From positions 46,987 through 62,373 of the forward strand of contig DEUP01000010.1 in NCBI GenBank assembly GCA_002362625.1: a DNA stretch of 15,387 nucleotides, given 5' to 3'. Positions 1 through 6,705 of this stretch are shown piece after piece. A program made the translations under genes and the position numbers. Under the pieces are notes generated by a model. It searched no databases and was not told the origin of the DNA. It was given only the letters and a program-made list of their open reading frames with translations. The stretch comes from Clostridiales bacterium UBA3259. Its GTDB lineage: Bacteria > Bacillota_A > Clostridia > Oscillospirales > Oscillospiraceae. The number at the start of each line of letters is the position of its first letter. The stretch's first letter is position 1.

Positions 1-252
1 ACCTCCGCCCTGGACCCGGAGCTGACCGGGGAGGTGCTGCGGGTGATCCGGGGACTGAAAAACGGCGGCAACACCATGATCGTGGTGACCCACGAAATGG
101 AGTTTGCCCGGCAGGTGGCGGATGTGGTCATGTACATGACCGACGGCGTCATTGAGGAAATGGGCCCGCCGGAGCAGGTGTTCGGCAATCCCCGGAGCGA
201 AAAGACCCGGGCGTTCCTGAGAAACGCCCTTGATACCACATGGGAGGAATAA
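1..252 (+). CDS. Polar amino-acid ABC transporter ATP-binding protein, C-terminal end (partial)
   Basis: This is the last 83 codons of an ABC ATPase whose start lies left of the window. The frame is open from base 1 and begins with TSALDPEL, the D-loop that directly follows Walker B in this family. It continues to VTHEMEFA, which holds the H-loop histidine, and ends with the short tail (FGNPRSEKTRAFL) typical of GlnQ/HisP/ArtP-type ATPases that power uptake of glutamine or other polar amino acids. The subunit would sit on the cytoplasmic face of an import permease. Walker A and the signature motif are outside the window, so substrate and exact subfamily cannot be settled. The stop is one base before the ATG of the next gene, so the two are probably cotranscribed. 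Confidence 0.88.
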   Translation, partial: TSALDPELTGEVLRVIRGLKNGGNTMIVVTHEMEFARQVADVVMYMTDGVIEEMGPPEQVFGNPRSEKTRAFLRNALDTTWEE

Positions 253-253
253 G

Positions 254-535
254 ATGGGCGCAAAGGAAAAGGCGGAGCATATCGCTGAATTATACAGAAA
301 AATCATAAGCTTACAGACGGAAGAGGACTGCCAGGCATTTTTTGAGGATCTGTGCACGGTGAAGGAAGTGGAGAACATGGCGGAGCGGTGCTTTGCCGCC
401 CAGCTTTTGCTGGAGGGCAACACCTACAGCCAGGTCATGGCCCAGGCGGAGATTTCCTCCGCCACCCTGAGCCGGGTGTCCCGGTGCGTTCAGTACGGAA
501 AGGGCTATTCCAAAATTCTGAAGCAGGAAGCATAA
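254..535 (+). CDS. YerC/YecD-family TrpR-related DNA-binding protein
   Basis: A 93-residue protein resembling the YerC/YecD family, which shares the TrpR helix-turn-helix fold. Residues 1-50 are helical and charged. Residues about 57-78 (TYSQVMAQAEISSATLSRV) form the helix-turn-helix, with the ISSATLSRV recognition-helix pattern characteristic of the family. Length matches the usual 90-100 residues. The start is ATG 254, because GGGAGG at 242-247 lies six bases upstream; an in-frame ATG at 230 lies inside the previous gene and lacks a ribosome site. It follows the amino-acid transporter ATPase by one base, so it may share that operon, but regulation of the transporter by this protein is only inference. 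The regulator's target and ligand are not known for most family members. Confidence 0.88.
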   Translation: MGAKEKAEHIAELYRKIISLQTEEDCQAFFEDLCTVKEVENMAERCFAAQLLLEGNTYSQVMAQAEISSATLSRVSRCVQYGKGYSKILKQEA

Positions 536-536
536 A

Positions 537-565
537 GAAGCCGGGCAGGAATCCTTCCCGGCTTC
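537..565 (+). terminator. Hairpin between convergent genes (probable bidirectional terminator)
   Basis: GAAGCCGGG (537-545) pairs perfectly with CCCGGCTTC (557-565) around an 11-base loop. It begins two bases after the yerC stop and ends three bases before the stop end of the opposite-strand gene. The following T-tract is weak on both strands (TTT on minus), so it is a moderate terminator at best, probably serving both genes. Confidence 0.6.
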
Positions 566-568
566 CGG

Positions 569-985
569 TTATTGGGGCTTGGGACATTTGTTCAGGCATT
601 GAATGCTGACCATCAGCAGGCAGGCCCACAGGAACAGGCTCAGCACCCAATAGCCGCTGCACACCATAGGACTGGATACAATGGTCAGTACATAGTACAG
701 CACATCTCCCAGGACTTCCGAGCGGAGGGCGGCGAGAAAATTCAGCACCAGCAGCACCAGGGTCAGGCCCAGGGAAGCGGCGGCGAGATTCCGAACCAGG
801 GACAGGGTCTGCCTGTCACGGCGCTGAACCGAAAGTCGGAGGAGCAGGGCGCCGGGAATAAAGAACACCAGGGCGCATACCGTCAGCACGCCCTGCAGCA
901 GGCCCCTGGGCTCCGGGATAAAACCAAGCCCGGCGCATACAATAAACATAACGCCCCAAAGGGCAAATAATTGCTTTTGCTTCAT
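569..985 (-). CDS. Small integral membrane protein of unknown function
   Basis: I do not recognise a family. The 138-residue protein has about four membrane-spanning stretches: roughly residues 6-23, 29-49, 68-87 and 95-128, the last possibly two helices split at the SSP around 104-106. A short basic loop, VQRRDRQ near residues 53-59, separates helices two and three and is probably cytoplasmic. The tail is short with two cysteines (QCLNKCPKPQ). The start at 985 is supported by AAGGAG about seven bases upstream on the minus strand. It is transcribed convergently with yerC and divergently from nrdR, so it appears to be a single-gene unit. A long open plus-strand frame over the same bases (572-970) has no ribosome site and a low-complexity, Q-rich composition; I treat it as a shadow. 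Confidence 0.7.
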   Translation of the reverse strand: MKQKQLFALWGVMFIVCAGLGFIPEPRGLLQGVLTVCALVFFIPGALLLRLSVQRRDRQTLSLVRNLAAASLGLTLVLLVLNFLAALRSEVLGDVLYYVLTIVSSPMVCSGYWVLSLFLWACLLMVSIQCLNKCPKPQ

Positions 986-1060
986 AGGGAACTCCTTTTT
1001 TGAATCTGGAAAATCGTGGAAATCTGCCCGGACAGCGGGTCATGATCCTTCGTTACCGTC

Positions 1061-1089
1061 ATTGTACCCCGATTTTGGAGGATCGGCAA
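1061..1089 (-). promoter_or_regulatory. Candidate sigma-A promoter for the 138-residue membrane protein
   Basis: Reading the minus strand, TTGCCG (1089-1084) and TACAAT (1066-1061) are separated by 17 bases, four of six and five of six matches to consensus. Transcription would start near 1054, giving a leader of about 70 bases. It is back to back with the nrdR promoter. Confidence 0.4.
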
Positions 1090-1119
1090 GGCTTTTGGCC
1101 TGTGTTTTGTAAAAAAAAC

Positions 1120-1148
1120 TGGACAGATTTCACAAAATCTGGTATAAT
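1120..1148 (+). promoter_or_regulatory. Sigma-A promoter of nrdR
   Basis: TGGACA (1120-1125), a 17-base spacer, then TATAAT (1143-1148). The -10 is a perfect match and the -35 has one mismatch. A second TATAAT follows at 1153-1158 without an obvious -35 of its own. The transcript would start near 1155, with a leader of about 28 bases before the nrdR ATG. Confidence 0.8.
1124..1141. promoter_or_regulatory. Palindrome in the nrdR promoter spacer (candidate operator)
   Basis: CAGATTT-CACA-AAATCTG is a perfect seven-base inverted repeat centred between the -35 and -10 of the nrdR promoter. A protein bound here would block RNA polymerase. It does not match the usual NrdR box (ACACWATATATWGTGT), so the binding protein is unknown; it could also be chance in an AT-rich stretch. 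Confidence 0.4.
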
Positions 1149-1182
1149 GCAGTATAATCTACGAAAAGAAAGGGGATTTCTT

Positions 1183-1638
1183 ATGAAATGTCCATTTTGC
1201 GGCGATCAGGAAAGCAAGGTCGTAGATTCCCGTCACTCTGAAGATGGGCTGAGCATTCGCCGCCGCCGGGAGTGCATGAAGTGTCAGAGACGATTTACTA
1301 CCTATGAGGTGGTGGAAAGTCTGCCCATTATCGTGGTGAAGCGGGACGGCACCCGGCAGAATTTTGACCGCAACAAGGTCATGAGTTCCATGATCCGGGC
1401 CTTCGACAAGCGGAAGGTGGACGTAAACGACTTAGACCGCATTACAACCGAGATCGAACAGACCATTCAGAACACCCTGGAACGGGAAATCACCACGGAC
1501 AAAATCGGTGAGATGGTCATGGAGCGGCTCAAAACCCTGGACGAGGTGGCGTACATCCGCTTTGCCTCCATTTACCACCGGTTCCAGGACGCGGGCAGCT
1601 TCATGCGGGAGATCAGCAAATTCCTGGAGGAAAAATAA
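1183..1638 (+). CDS. nrdR: Transcriptional repressor NrdR
   Basis: NrdR represses ribonucleotide reductase genes by sensing ATP/dATP and binding NrdR boxes. The 151-residue product matches the family's usual length of about 150. Residues 1-34 form the zinc ribbon, with metal ligands C3, C6, C31 and C34 (MKCPFC and CMKC), followed by the RRFTTYE motif that leads into the ATP-cone domain at about residues 49-139. That domain opens with the typical VVKRDGTRQNFDRNKV and contains VAYIRFASIYHRF near its end. Start ATG 1183 has AAAGGGG seven bases upstream and agrees with the invariant MKCP N-terminus; the frame is open upstream to 1000 but that extension is not part of the family. No ribonucleotide reductase gene is in the window. 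It is cotranscribed with the overlapping downstream membrane protein. Confidence 0.97.
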   Translation: MKCPFCGDQESKVVDSRHSEDGLSIRRRRECMKCQRRFTTYEVVESLPIIVVKRDGTRQNFDRNKVMSSMIRAFDKRKVDVNDLDRITTEIEQTIQNTLEREITTDKIGEMVMERLKTLDEVAYIRFASIYHRFQDAGSFMREISKFLEEK

Positions 1639-2189
1639 TGTATTTTATGACCCTGACAGCCACCACAGCCGCCACAGAGCCAGAGCTGGACATTGCATCC
1701 ATTAAGGCGTTGATGGACGGCTTTGACCCGGCCTCCCTGCTTCCGGATCTGAGCAAGGTGTTTGGAAGCCTGGTAACGGTGTGCAGATTCGCGGTGATGG
1801 CCGGCCCTGTTGTGCTCCTCGTTCTGGGGCTTGCCTATCTGTTTCTGGCTCCAAAGGAGGCCAACTACTATTTCGGCTACCGGTGCTACTACGGCATGGG
1901 CAGCGTGAACGCCTGGCGGTTCACCCAGCGGATTGCCGGCGCCCTGCTGGGACTGCTGGGACTGGTGCTGACCATCATCATGTGGATCATCACAGGGCGC
2001 TTCGGCTCCATGGAGGTCACGGACATGGTGTGGCGGGCGGTCAGCTGCTTAACCTGGGAGGCGGTGCTGGTGGTGCTGGTGACCCTCGCCATCAATTTCA
2101 TTGCCGCTGCCTGCTTCGACCGGAAGGGTGCGCTTCGAAGGAAGAAGAAAGAGCGTCCCCAGAATCAGAAAAAACCGAAAAACGCCTGA
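1638..2189 (+). CDS. SdpI-like membrane protein
   Basis: A 183-residue membrane protein. After a 40-residue hydrophilic N-terminus it has one membrane segment at about 45-70, then the short loop FGYRCYYGMGSVNAWRFTQR (79-98). This closely follows the SdpI/YfhL signature (GxR...W...NR) and leads directly into a second helix (100-119), as in that family; a third helix spans about 142-160. The tail (161-183) is strongly basic, KKKERPQNQKKPKN, and probably cytoplasmic. SdpI in Bacillus gives immunity to the SdpC toxin, but most clostridial members are of unknown role and no toxin gene is nearby. The ATG overlaps the nrdR stop by one base (TAATG), with GGAGG at 1626-1630, so translation is likely coupled. 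A second ATG three codons in is possible. Confidence 0.72.
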   Translation: MYFMTLTATTAATEPELDIASIKALMDGFDPASLLPDLSKVFGSLVTVCRFAVMAGPVVLLVLGLAYLFLAPKEANYYFGYRCYYGMGSVNAWRFTQRIAGALLGLLGLVLTIIMWIITGRFGSMEVTDMVWRAVSCLTWEAVLVVLVTLAINFIAAACFDRKGALRRKKKERPQNQKKPKNA

Positions 2190-2191
2190 AC

Positions 2192-2225
2192 AAAAGCCTC
2201 TAAAGCAGCTGCTTTGGAGGCTTTT
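2192..2225 (+). terminator. Intrinsic terminator of the nrdR operon
   Basis: AAAAGCCTC (2192-2200) pairs with GAGGCTTTT (2217-2225), continued by a T-G wobble and AAAGC/GCTTT around an AGCT loop. The stem is about 15 bp with A and T runs at its feet, three bases after the membrane-protein stop. Strong terminator. Confidence 0.88.
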
Positions 2226-2266
2226 CCCTGTGGGACAGCCCTTCGGCAAAAAAACCATTCGGGCTG

Positions 2267-2275
2267 TGGTATACT
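2267..2275 (+). promoter_or_regulatory. Extended -10 promoter for tadA-spoIIP (candidate)
   Basis: TGGTATACT gives a TGn extension plus a five-of-six -10 (TATACT, 2270-2275). No good -35 is visible at 16-18 bases, which an extended -10 can tolerate. It is the first promoter-like sequence after the upstream terminator and leaves a leader of about 68 bases. Confidence 0.5.
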
Positions 2276-2348
2276 GAGAGGGTCAAAATTTCGCTTCCCT
2301 TTTTCCGAATATTCCGCTATGATAAAGGAAATACGGGGAGGGAGCATC

Positions 2349-2831
2349 ATGGAGGATACCGATTATATGGACGAGGCCTTACGCCTGGCCCGGGAGGCCT
2401 TTGACGATGGAGAGGTGCCTGTGGGCTGTGTCATCGTCCGGAAGGACGAGATTGTGGGCAGAGGCAGAAACCGCCGGGAGAAGGGGAAAAACGCCCTGGC
2501 GCACGCGGAGCTGGAAGCCATTTCTGACGCCTGCGAAACCCTTGGCGGCTGGCGGCTGTGGGAATGTACGCTGTATGTGACATTGGAGCCCTGCCCCATG
2601 TGCGCCGGGGCCATTGTGAACGCCCGGATCCCCAGAGTGGTCTACGGGGCCGGAGATCAAAAGGCCGGTGCGGTGCGATCGGTGTGCAGTCTGTTTGACA
2701 TGGGCTTTAACCACCATCCGGTGGTGGAGCAGGGAGTTCGGGAGGCGGAATGCGCCGCCCTGCTGACAGAATTTTTCCAGCAGCTTCGGGTGGAGCTTCG
2801 GACAAGGCCCAAATGGAGGCCGAAGGCGTAG
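2349..2831 (+). CDS. tadA: tRNA(Arg)-specific adenosine deaminase TadA
   Basis: TadA deaminates the wobble adenosine (A34) of tRNA-Arg(ACG) to inosine. The 160-residue product has the complete cytidine/deoxycytidylate deaminase-fold active site: H52-A-E54 within ALAHAELEAI, where E54 is the proton shuttle, and P81-C82-P83-M84-C85 with the two zinc cysteines. EVPVGCVIV (22-30) and GRGRNRRE (37-44) are typical of the N-terminal part, and residues 90-104 (VNARIPRVVYGAGDQ) fit TadA rather than free-base deaminases. Start ATG 2349 has GGAGG (2337-2341) seven bases upstream and gives the usual N-terminus; the frame is open further upstream to 2214, but that runs over the terminator and promoter. 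The gene is probably cotranscribed with spoIIP 24 bases downstream. Confidence 0.95.
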   Translation: MEDTDYMDEALRLAREAFDDGEVPVGCVIVRKDEIVGRGRNRREKGKNALAHAELEAISDACETLGGWRLWECTLYVTLEPCPMCAGAIVNARIPRVVYGAGDQKAGAVRSVCSLFDMGFNHHPVVEQGVREAECAALLTEFFQQLRVELRTRPKWRPKA

Positions 2832-2855
2832 ACCTTTTGCAAAGGAGGTATGGGA

Positions 2856-3824
2856 TTGGAGCAGCGAACCTTGCGGGTGGGACTTTGTGCCGTGCTGTGC
2901 GCTCTGGTGCTGCGGCTGTTTGCCGCCGGGGTGCCGGAAAAGCTGATAAAGCATCTTATATCCCCCGATACCGCCTCTTTTTTTCTGTTTTTAGAAACCG
3001 GACGTAATGTCCGGTTTTCGCCGTCTTTGGAGGCTTTTTCCCCGGATTTCGTGGAATCTCCCGCTGCCGCGACGTTTCCCCAGCCTTTGCCCGCCGGGCC
3101 GTCCTTTTCTGATCCGGAGGAGGTCAAAATCTACAATGCCAGCGGGGAAAGTCCCGACATTGCCGCCCTTTTGGCCTCACCCCTCACCTGGGAGCTGCGG
3201 GGCGAGGAGCCAACGGTGCTGATTCTTCACACCCACACCACGGAGAGCTATACAAAAAATGGAGAAAACTACCAAGAAACCGCCGCCTGGCGCACCCGGG
3301 ACGAGGAATACAACATGCTGTCCATCGGGGCCCGGCTGAAGGAGCGGCTGGAGGAGGCCGGGATCACCGTGATTCAGGACCGGGACTTCCACGACTACCC
3401 ATCCTACAACGGCTCCTACACCGATGCCAGGGCGTCCATCCGGGCGTATCTGGACGCCTATCCCACCATCCGGCTGGTGCTGGATCTCCACCGGGACGCC
3501 TCCGGTGGGTCCGGTGCCCAGATGAAGACGGAGGCGGTGGCGGACGGAAAAAAATCCGCCCAGCTGATGGTGGTGATTGGAGGAAATCAGGAGGGGTATG
3601 AGGAGAATCTGAGTTTGGGGTTAAAGCTTCACGCCATGCTGGAGCGGCAGCATCCGGGGATCACCCGGCCGTTGCAGATCCGGGGAGCGAAGTACAATCA
3701 GGATCTGATTGGCGGGGCGCTGCTCATTGAGGTTGGGGCCGCCGGAAATACCCGGGACGAGGCACTGGTGGCCGCGGAGGCACTGGGAGAGGCCATTGAG
3801 GCGCTGGCCGGAGGAACGGAGTAG
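2856..3824 (+). CDS. spoIIP: Stage II sporulation protein P, cell-wall hydrolase of the engulfment machine
   Basis: SpoIIP is the amidase/endopeptidase of the SpoIID-SpoIIP-SpoIIM complex that thins septal peptidoglycan so the mother cell can engulf the forespore. From the TTG start the protein has 322 residues. An N-terminal membrane anchor covers about 6-24, a variable linker follows to about 115, then the catalytic domain: ILHTHTTESY (H125 and H127), a DFHDYPSYNGSY segment, DLHRDASGG (H212), YNQDL, and LIEVGAAGNT (E292). These match the conserved histidines and glutamate of the family. An ATG at 2850 sits one base after AGGAGG (2843-2848), too close for normal initiation; the in-frame TTG at 2856 has a seven-base spacing, so I chose it. 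Its presence implies a spore-former. Confidence 0.93.
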   Translation: MEQRTLRVGLCAVLCALVLRLFAAGVPEKLIKHLISPDTASFFLFLETGRNVRFSPSLEAFSPDFVESPAAATFPQPLPAGPSFSDPEEVKIYNASGESPDIAALLASPLTWELRGEEPTVLILHTHTTESYTKNGENYQETAAWRTRDEEYNMLSIGARLKERLEEAGITVIQDRDFHDYPSYNGSYTDARASIRAYLDAYPTIRLVLDLHRDASGGSGAQMKTEAVADGKKSAQLMVVIGGNQEGYEENLSLGLKLHAMLERQHPGITRPLQIRGAKYNQDLIGGALLIEVGAAGNTRDEALVAAEALGEAIEALAGGTE

Positions 3825-3861
3825 TCCCCCACAGTCACGGCTTCGCCGTGACTGTGGGGAC
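3824..3861. terminator. Long near-perfect palindrome between convergent genes
   Basis: A 14-bp stem (3827-3840 with 3846-3859) around a CTTCG loop, extendable by two pairs past one bulged C. It starts at the last base of the spoIIP stop codon. Neither strand has a T-tract afterwards, so it is either a hairpin barrier for both convergent transcripts or a copy of a dispersed palindromic repeat. Confidence 0.6.
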
Positions 3862-3877
3862 CGTGGCATAGGGGACC

Positions 3878-5971
3878 TCACCCCAGCAGCTCCGAAACAG
3901 GCCGCATTTCCTGATCGATCCGGGGATATTTTGCCAGAATGGCTTCCGCTTCCGCCGTGTCCATGGGTGTGCCGTCCCGGTCAGACTGCCAGGCGGCGGT
4001 GGCCTTGTTGTAGGCGGCGTAATCCAAAACCTCCAGCTGGAAATTCTCATGGAATCGATAGAAAACGTGTTCTTCAATCTCTATGTTCCCGCTGTCCGCC
4101 CCTTCCCGGAGAATGGAACAGTCCTCCAGAACGCCGTTCTCGCAGAGGTAAAGATCCATCATTTGGGAATAGGCAATCCGCCCATAACGATAGACCTCGA
4201 ACTGCCAAAACATTTCCCCATCGCCGCTGAGAAGAAGGTCTTCTATGCCATCGCCGTTGAGATCCAGAAAACGGTAATGGGTGAATAAGCAGCTGCCGTC
4301 AGCCGCCTGTTCCCGGACATAATCCGAATAAAATTTCCGAACCGCTTCGCTGCCAGGGTTTTTATCCAGGGCTTCCAGATACGACCCAATGGTACTCCCG
4401 TTTTCCCCCAGAGGGAAGTTTCGAAGATCCTGCCAGTCCAATTCCACCGCCAGGTACCGGGCACGAATGGCATCGGCTTCCTCCTGAGTAATGGACTTCT
4501 GATTCTTCGATTTGAAAGCATCCTGCATGGTATCGAACCTCCACCACTGGCCATCCCGGTATGCAATGCCAACAAACGAACTGTTTTCGCCCTCTTCGGA
4601 AGCAGTCCCTGGCAGAGAGGAATACCAGTAACGGTACTGCTGGCTGAAGCTTCCGGAATCAAAATACTCGCAGCTTCCATTCTGACAGGGTCGGAACCAG
4701 ACGCCAAGGCCACCGAGGCTCTCCACCTCGCCGTCCTTCATGGTAAGCCATGTACCGCACCAGCCATCCTGCCCCAGGAGCAGCTCGTCCTCCCCGTCTC
4801 CGTTCAAATCAGCGAAGGCATACTGGTTTCCCGGCATCCAGCCATATCCTCTTTGGAGAATGTAATCCCCATAGCTTTCATAGACCTCCGGCACATAGGT
4901 ATTGGCTTCTTTATAGGCCGTGTCCGCTATGTCCAGCTTGGATTGGATAGCGGCAGCATCAAAGGGTTCGTGAGCCACGGAGAAGTCAATGACCTCCGCA
5001 AAGGCCTCCATGGCCTTTTTCCCAGGCACCTGATCCGGTTCCGGATAGTCCGTGTTGGTGGTTTTTCCCGCGATATTTACCGTGAGAATGCCGCTGTCCA
5101 GCTGGCAGATCATAAACCCATGACCGGTCTTATTCAGGGCAAGCAGCAATGAGACGCCCTGGCTTGTGGTGTACGTCCACTGCTGGTAGGTATCCGCATC
5201 CAAATGCCAGGTGCCATTGTAGGGCAGATAACCGTTGTGCTGGTATAGCTCTGTCACGCCCACCCGCTTCCCCCATACGGGATTTTCTCCGGTGAGAGTC
5301 AGTTCATATTCCAGCTTAAAGTTATAGGGCGCAAAGAGGACCCCGGATACCTCCCCTATGGTCGCTGCCCGCTCCATGGTGGCGTCGGCTCCCTCCCGGA
5401 GCAGGGAGGTTTTCCCCAGGGCTTCCAGGGCAATCTCATCCTGCCACCGCTGAATGAGAATCTCCGCTTCCAAAAGCTCCACCTGATTTTCATTTTTGAT
5501 CTCGTTCAGCCTGTCCACCATCTCCTGGGTGTAGCAGCCATAGATATATTCATAGTTGTTGGGAATATCCGGGTCGTCCCCAGCCTTGGTCATCAGCGCG
5601 TGATCCGGATCGTAGCTTTCCGTAAATTCATACCACTGGGCGGAGGCCTTCTGCTCCGGGCTTCCGGCGATTCCGGCAAAGTTAATAACTAACCGTTCTT
5701 TTTCCGCAGGCTCGATGGCTTTTCCTTTTTCGTCAAATGCCCGCACATAGATTTCCCTGCCGATGGACATATCCTGAAGCCGCAGGTAAACCGCCACGCA
5801 TCCCGCCAGCAGCAGCAATGCCGCCAGCACCGCCGCCAGAAGGCCTAACCGGTGAATCTTGAGATGGGATCGGGATACAGATTTCGCCGGCATCCTTTGC
5901 AGCGCGTCCGCCCCGGCCAGGTTTTCCGTACTGACGCCTCCCAGCGCCTGAAACAGCTCCAAACTCGTCAT
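3878..5971 (-). CDS. Membrane-anchored sigma-factor partner (candidate anti-sigma) with large external domain
   Basis: A 697-residue type II membrane protein translated from within the end of the sigma-factor gene (ATGA overlap), with AAGGAGGGA as its ribosome site. Residues 1-40 are cytoplasmic and start with LELFQALGGVSTENL, a short pattern seen at the N-terminus of many clostridial anti-sigma proteins. One membrane helix spans about 42-63. The remaining 630 residues would be outside the cell. They include two DLNGDGxxD motifs, at 388 (FADLNGDGEDELLLG) and 570 (FLDLNGDGIEDLLLS), each followed by a short beta-like stretch, resembling calcium-binding FG-GAP/VCBS or dockerin-type loops. There is no canonical zinc anti-sigma HxxxCxxC motif. 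Function as an anti-sigma or envelope sensor is inferred from overlap and topology. The external domain is not one I recognise. Confidence 0.78.
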   Translation of the reverse strand: MTSLELFQALGGVSTENLAGADALQRMPAKSVSRSHLKIHRLGLLAAVLAALLLLAGCVAVYLRLQDMSIGREIYVRAFDEKGKAIEPAEKERLVINFAGIAGSPEQKASAQWYEFTESYDPDHALMTKAGDDPDIPNNYEYIYGCYTQEMVDRLNEIKNENQVELLEAEILIQRWQDEIALEALGKTSLLREGADATMERAATIGEVSGVLFAPYNFKLEYELTLTGENPVWGKRVGVTELYQHNGYLPYNGTWHLDADTYQQWTYTTSQGVSLLLALNKTGHGFMICQLDSGILTVNIAGKTTNTDYPEPDQVPGKKAMEAFAEVIDFSVAHEPFDAAAIQSKLDIADTAYKEANTYVPEVYESYGDYILQRGYGWMPGNQYAFADLNGDGEDELLLGQDGWCGTWLTMKDGEVESLGGLGVWFRPCQNGSCEYFDSGSFSQQYRYWYSSLPGTASEEGENSSFVGIAYRDGQWWRFDTMQDAFKSKNQKSITQEEADAIRARYLAVELDWQDLRNFPLGENGSTIGSYLEALDKNPGSEAVRKFYSDYVREQAADGSCLFTHYRFLDLNGDGIEDLLLSGDGEMFWQFEVYRYGRIAYSQMMDLYLCENGVLEDCSILREGADSGNIEIEEHVFYRFHENFQLEVLDYAAYNKATAAWQSDRDGTPMDTAEAEAILAKYPRIDQEMRPVSELLG

Positions 5972-6525
5972 CTCAGTCCCTCCTTTTCCAGATGCTTTGC
6001 CAGCTTATTCCGTGTCCGGTGAAGCATGGTTTTGATTTTCCCCAGAGAGAAGCCGGTTTTGCCCCCAATCTCTTCCAGAGAATTCACATACCAATACCGG
6101 CACAGGAAGACGTTTCGCTCCTCCTCGGAAAGCTCCTTGAGAAAGCCGTTCAGGCTTTTCATAACCTCCTTCAGGAGCAGGGTATCCTCCACACTGTTCT
6201 CTCCGGAGACGCACTCTCCCAGCTCCTCCAGGGTAAGCTCCAATTCGCCGCCGCCCCGCTTTCCGGCGGTTTCCTTCCGCCAGCGGTCAATGGATATGTT
6301 CCGGGTGAGTCTGCCTAAAAATGTAGAGAGTACAGAGGGTCTTCTGGGCGGCATGGCCCTCCAGGCGGACAGGTAGGTGTCGTTGACGCTTTCCTCGGAA
6401 TCCTCCCGGCTCCCCAGAATGCTGTAGGCAATTTTGTAGCAATAACCGCCGTATTTGCTGTCCGTTTCCTGGATAGCCCTTTCTGACCGGGCAAAGTACA
6501 GATCGATGATCCGGCTGTCTTCCAT
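5968..6525 (-). CDS. ECF-type sigma-70 family RNA polymerase sigma factor
   Basis: A 185-residue two-domain sigma factor. Region 2 covers about residues 24-84: AYSILGSREDSEESVNDTYLSAW is the region 2.2 core-binding motif, and LTRNISIDRWRK covers the promoter -10-binding part. A variable linker (86-120) precedes region 4 at about 130-180, whose helix-turn-helix includes LEEIGGKTGFSLGKIKTMLHR. The absence of regions 1 and 3 and the length fit the ECF group. Start ATG 6525 gives the common MEDSRIIDLYFARSERAI N-terminus and has an AAGGGA ribosome site; the frame is open to 6561 but without better support. The downstream gene overlaps by four bases, so stoichiometry with its membrane partner is probably set by coupled translation. 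Its own promoter looks ECF-type. Confidence 0.93.
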   Translation of the reverse strand: MEDSRIIDLYFARSERAIQETDSKYGGYCYKIAYSILGSREDSEESVNDTYLSAWRAMPPRRPSVLSTFLGRLTRNISIDRWRKETAGKRGGGELELTLEELGECVSGENSVEDTLLLKEVMKSLNGFLKELSEEERNVFLCRYWYVNSLEEIGGKTGFSLGKIKTMLHRTRNKLAKHLEKEGLR

Positions 6526-6566
6526 GGTTGATCCCTTCCTTTTCTGTATAAGTCCTTTCACCTGTA

Positions 6567-6594
6567 TACACGAAGACCCGGCAAAAAGGTTTCA
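6567..6594 (-). promoter_or_regulatory. ECF-type autoregulatory promoter of the sigma operon
   Basis: On the minus strand TGAAAC (6594-6589), directly followed by CTTTTT, is separated by 16 bases from CGTGTA (6572-6567). This closely matches the TGAAACnTTT...CGTATA pattern recognised by Bacillus SigW/SigX/SigM/SigV-type ECF factors. Start of transcription would be near 6560, 35 bases before the sigma ATG. Autoregulation is inferred from position. Confidence 0.7.
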
Positions 6595-6626
6595 CTTTTT
6601 CGGAAAATTATTTTCAGATAGACCCC

Positions 6627-6635
6627 AGTATAGCA
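6627..6635 (-). promoter_or_regulatory. Extended -10, possible housekeeping promoter of the sigma operon
   Basis: Minus strand TGCTATACT (6635-6627) is a TGn-extended, five-of-six -10. The -35 region is poor. It could supply basal transcription upstream of the ECF-type promoter. Confidence 0.35.
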
Positions 6636-6705
6636 CATCCCGGCGAAAAGGGCCAGCCGCGGCAATCCGATTCAGAGCTTTTCCGGGAAAAATCGCGAAT
6701 ATGTC

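Noticed and set aside
1000..1182. 61-codon N-terminal extension of nrdR
   Set aside because: It spans the nrdR promoter and palindrome, and the family begins at the MKCPFC zinc ribbon.
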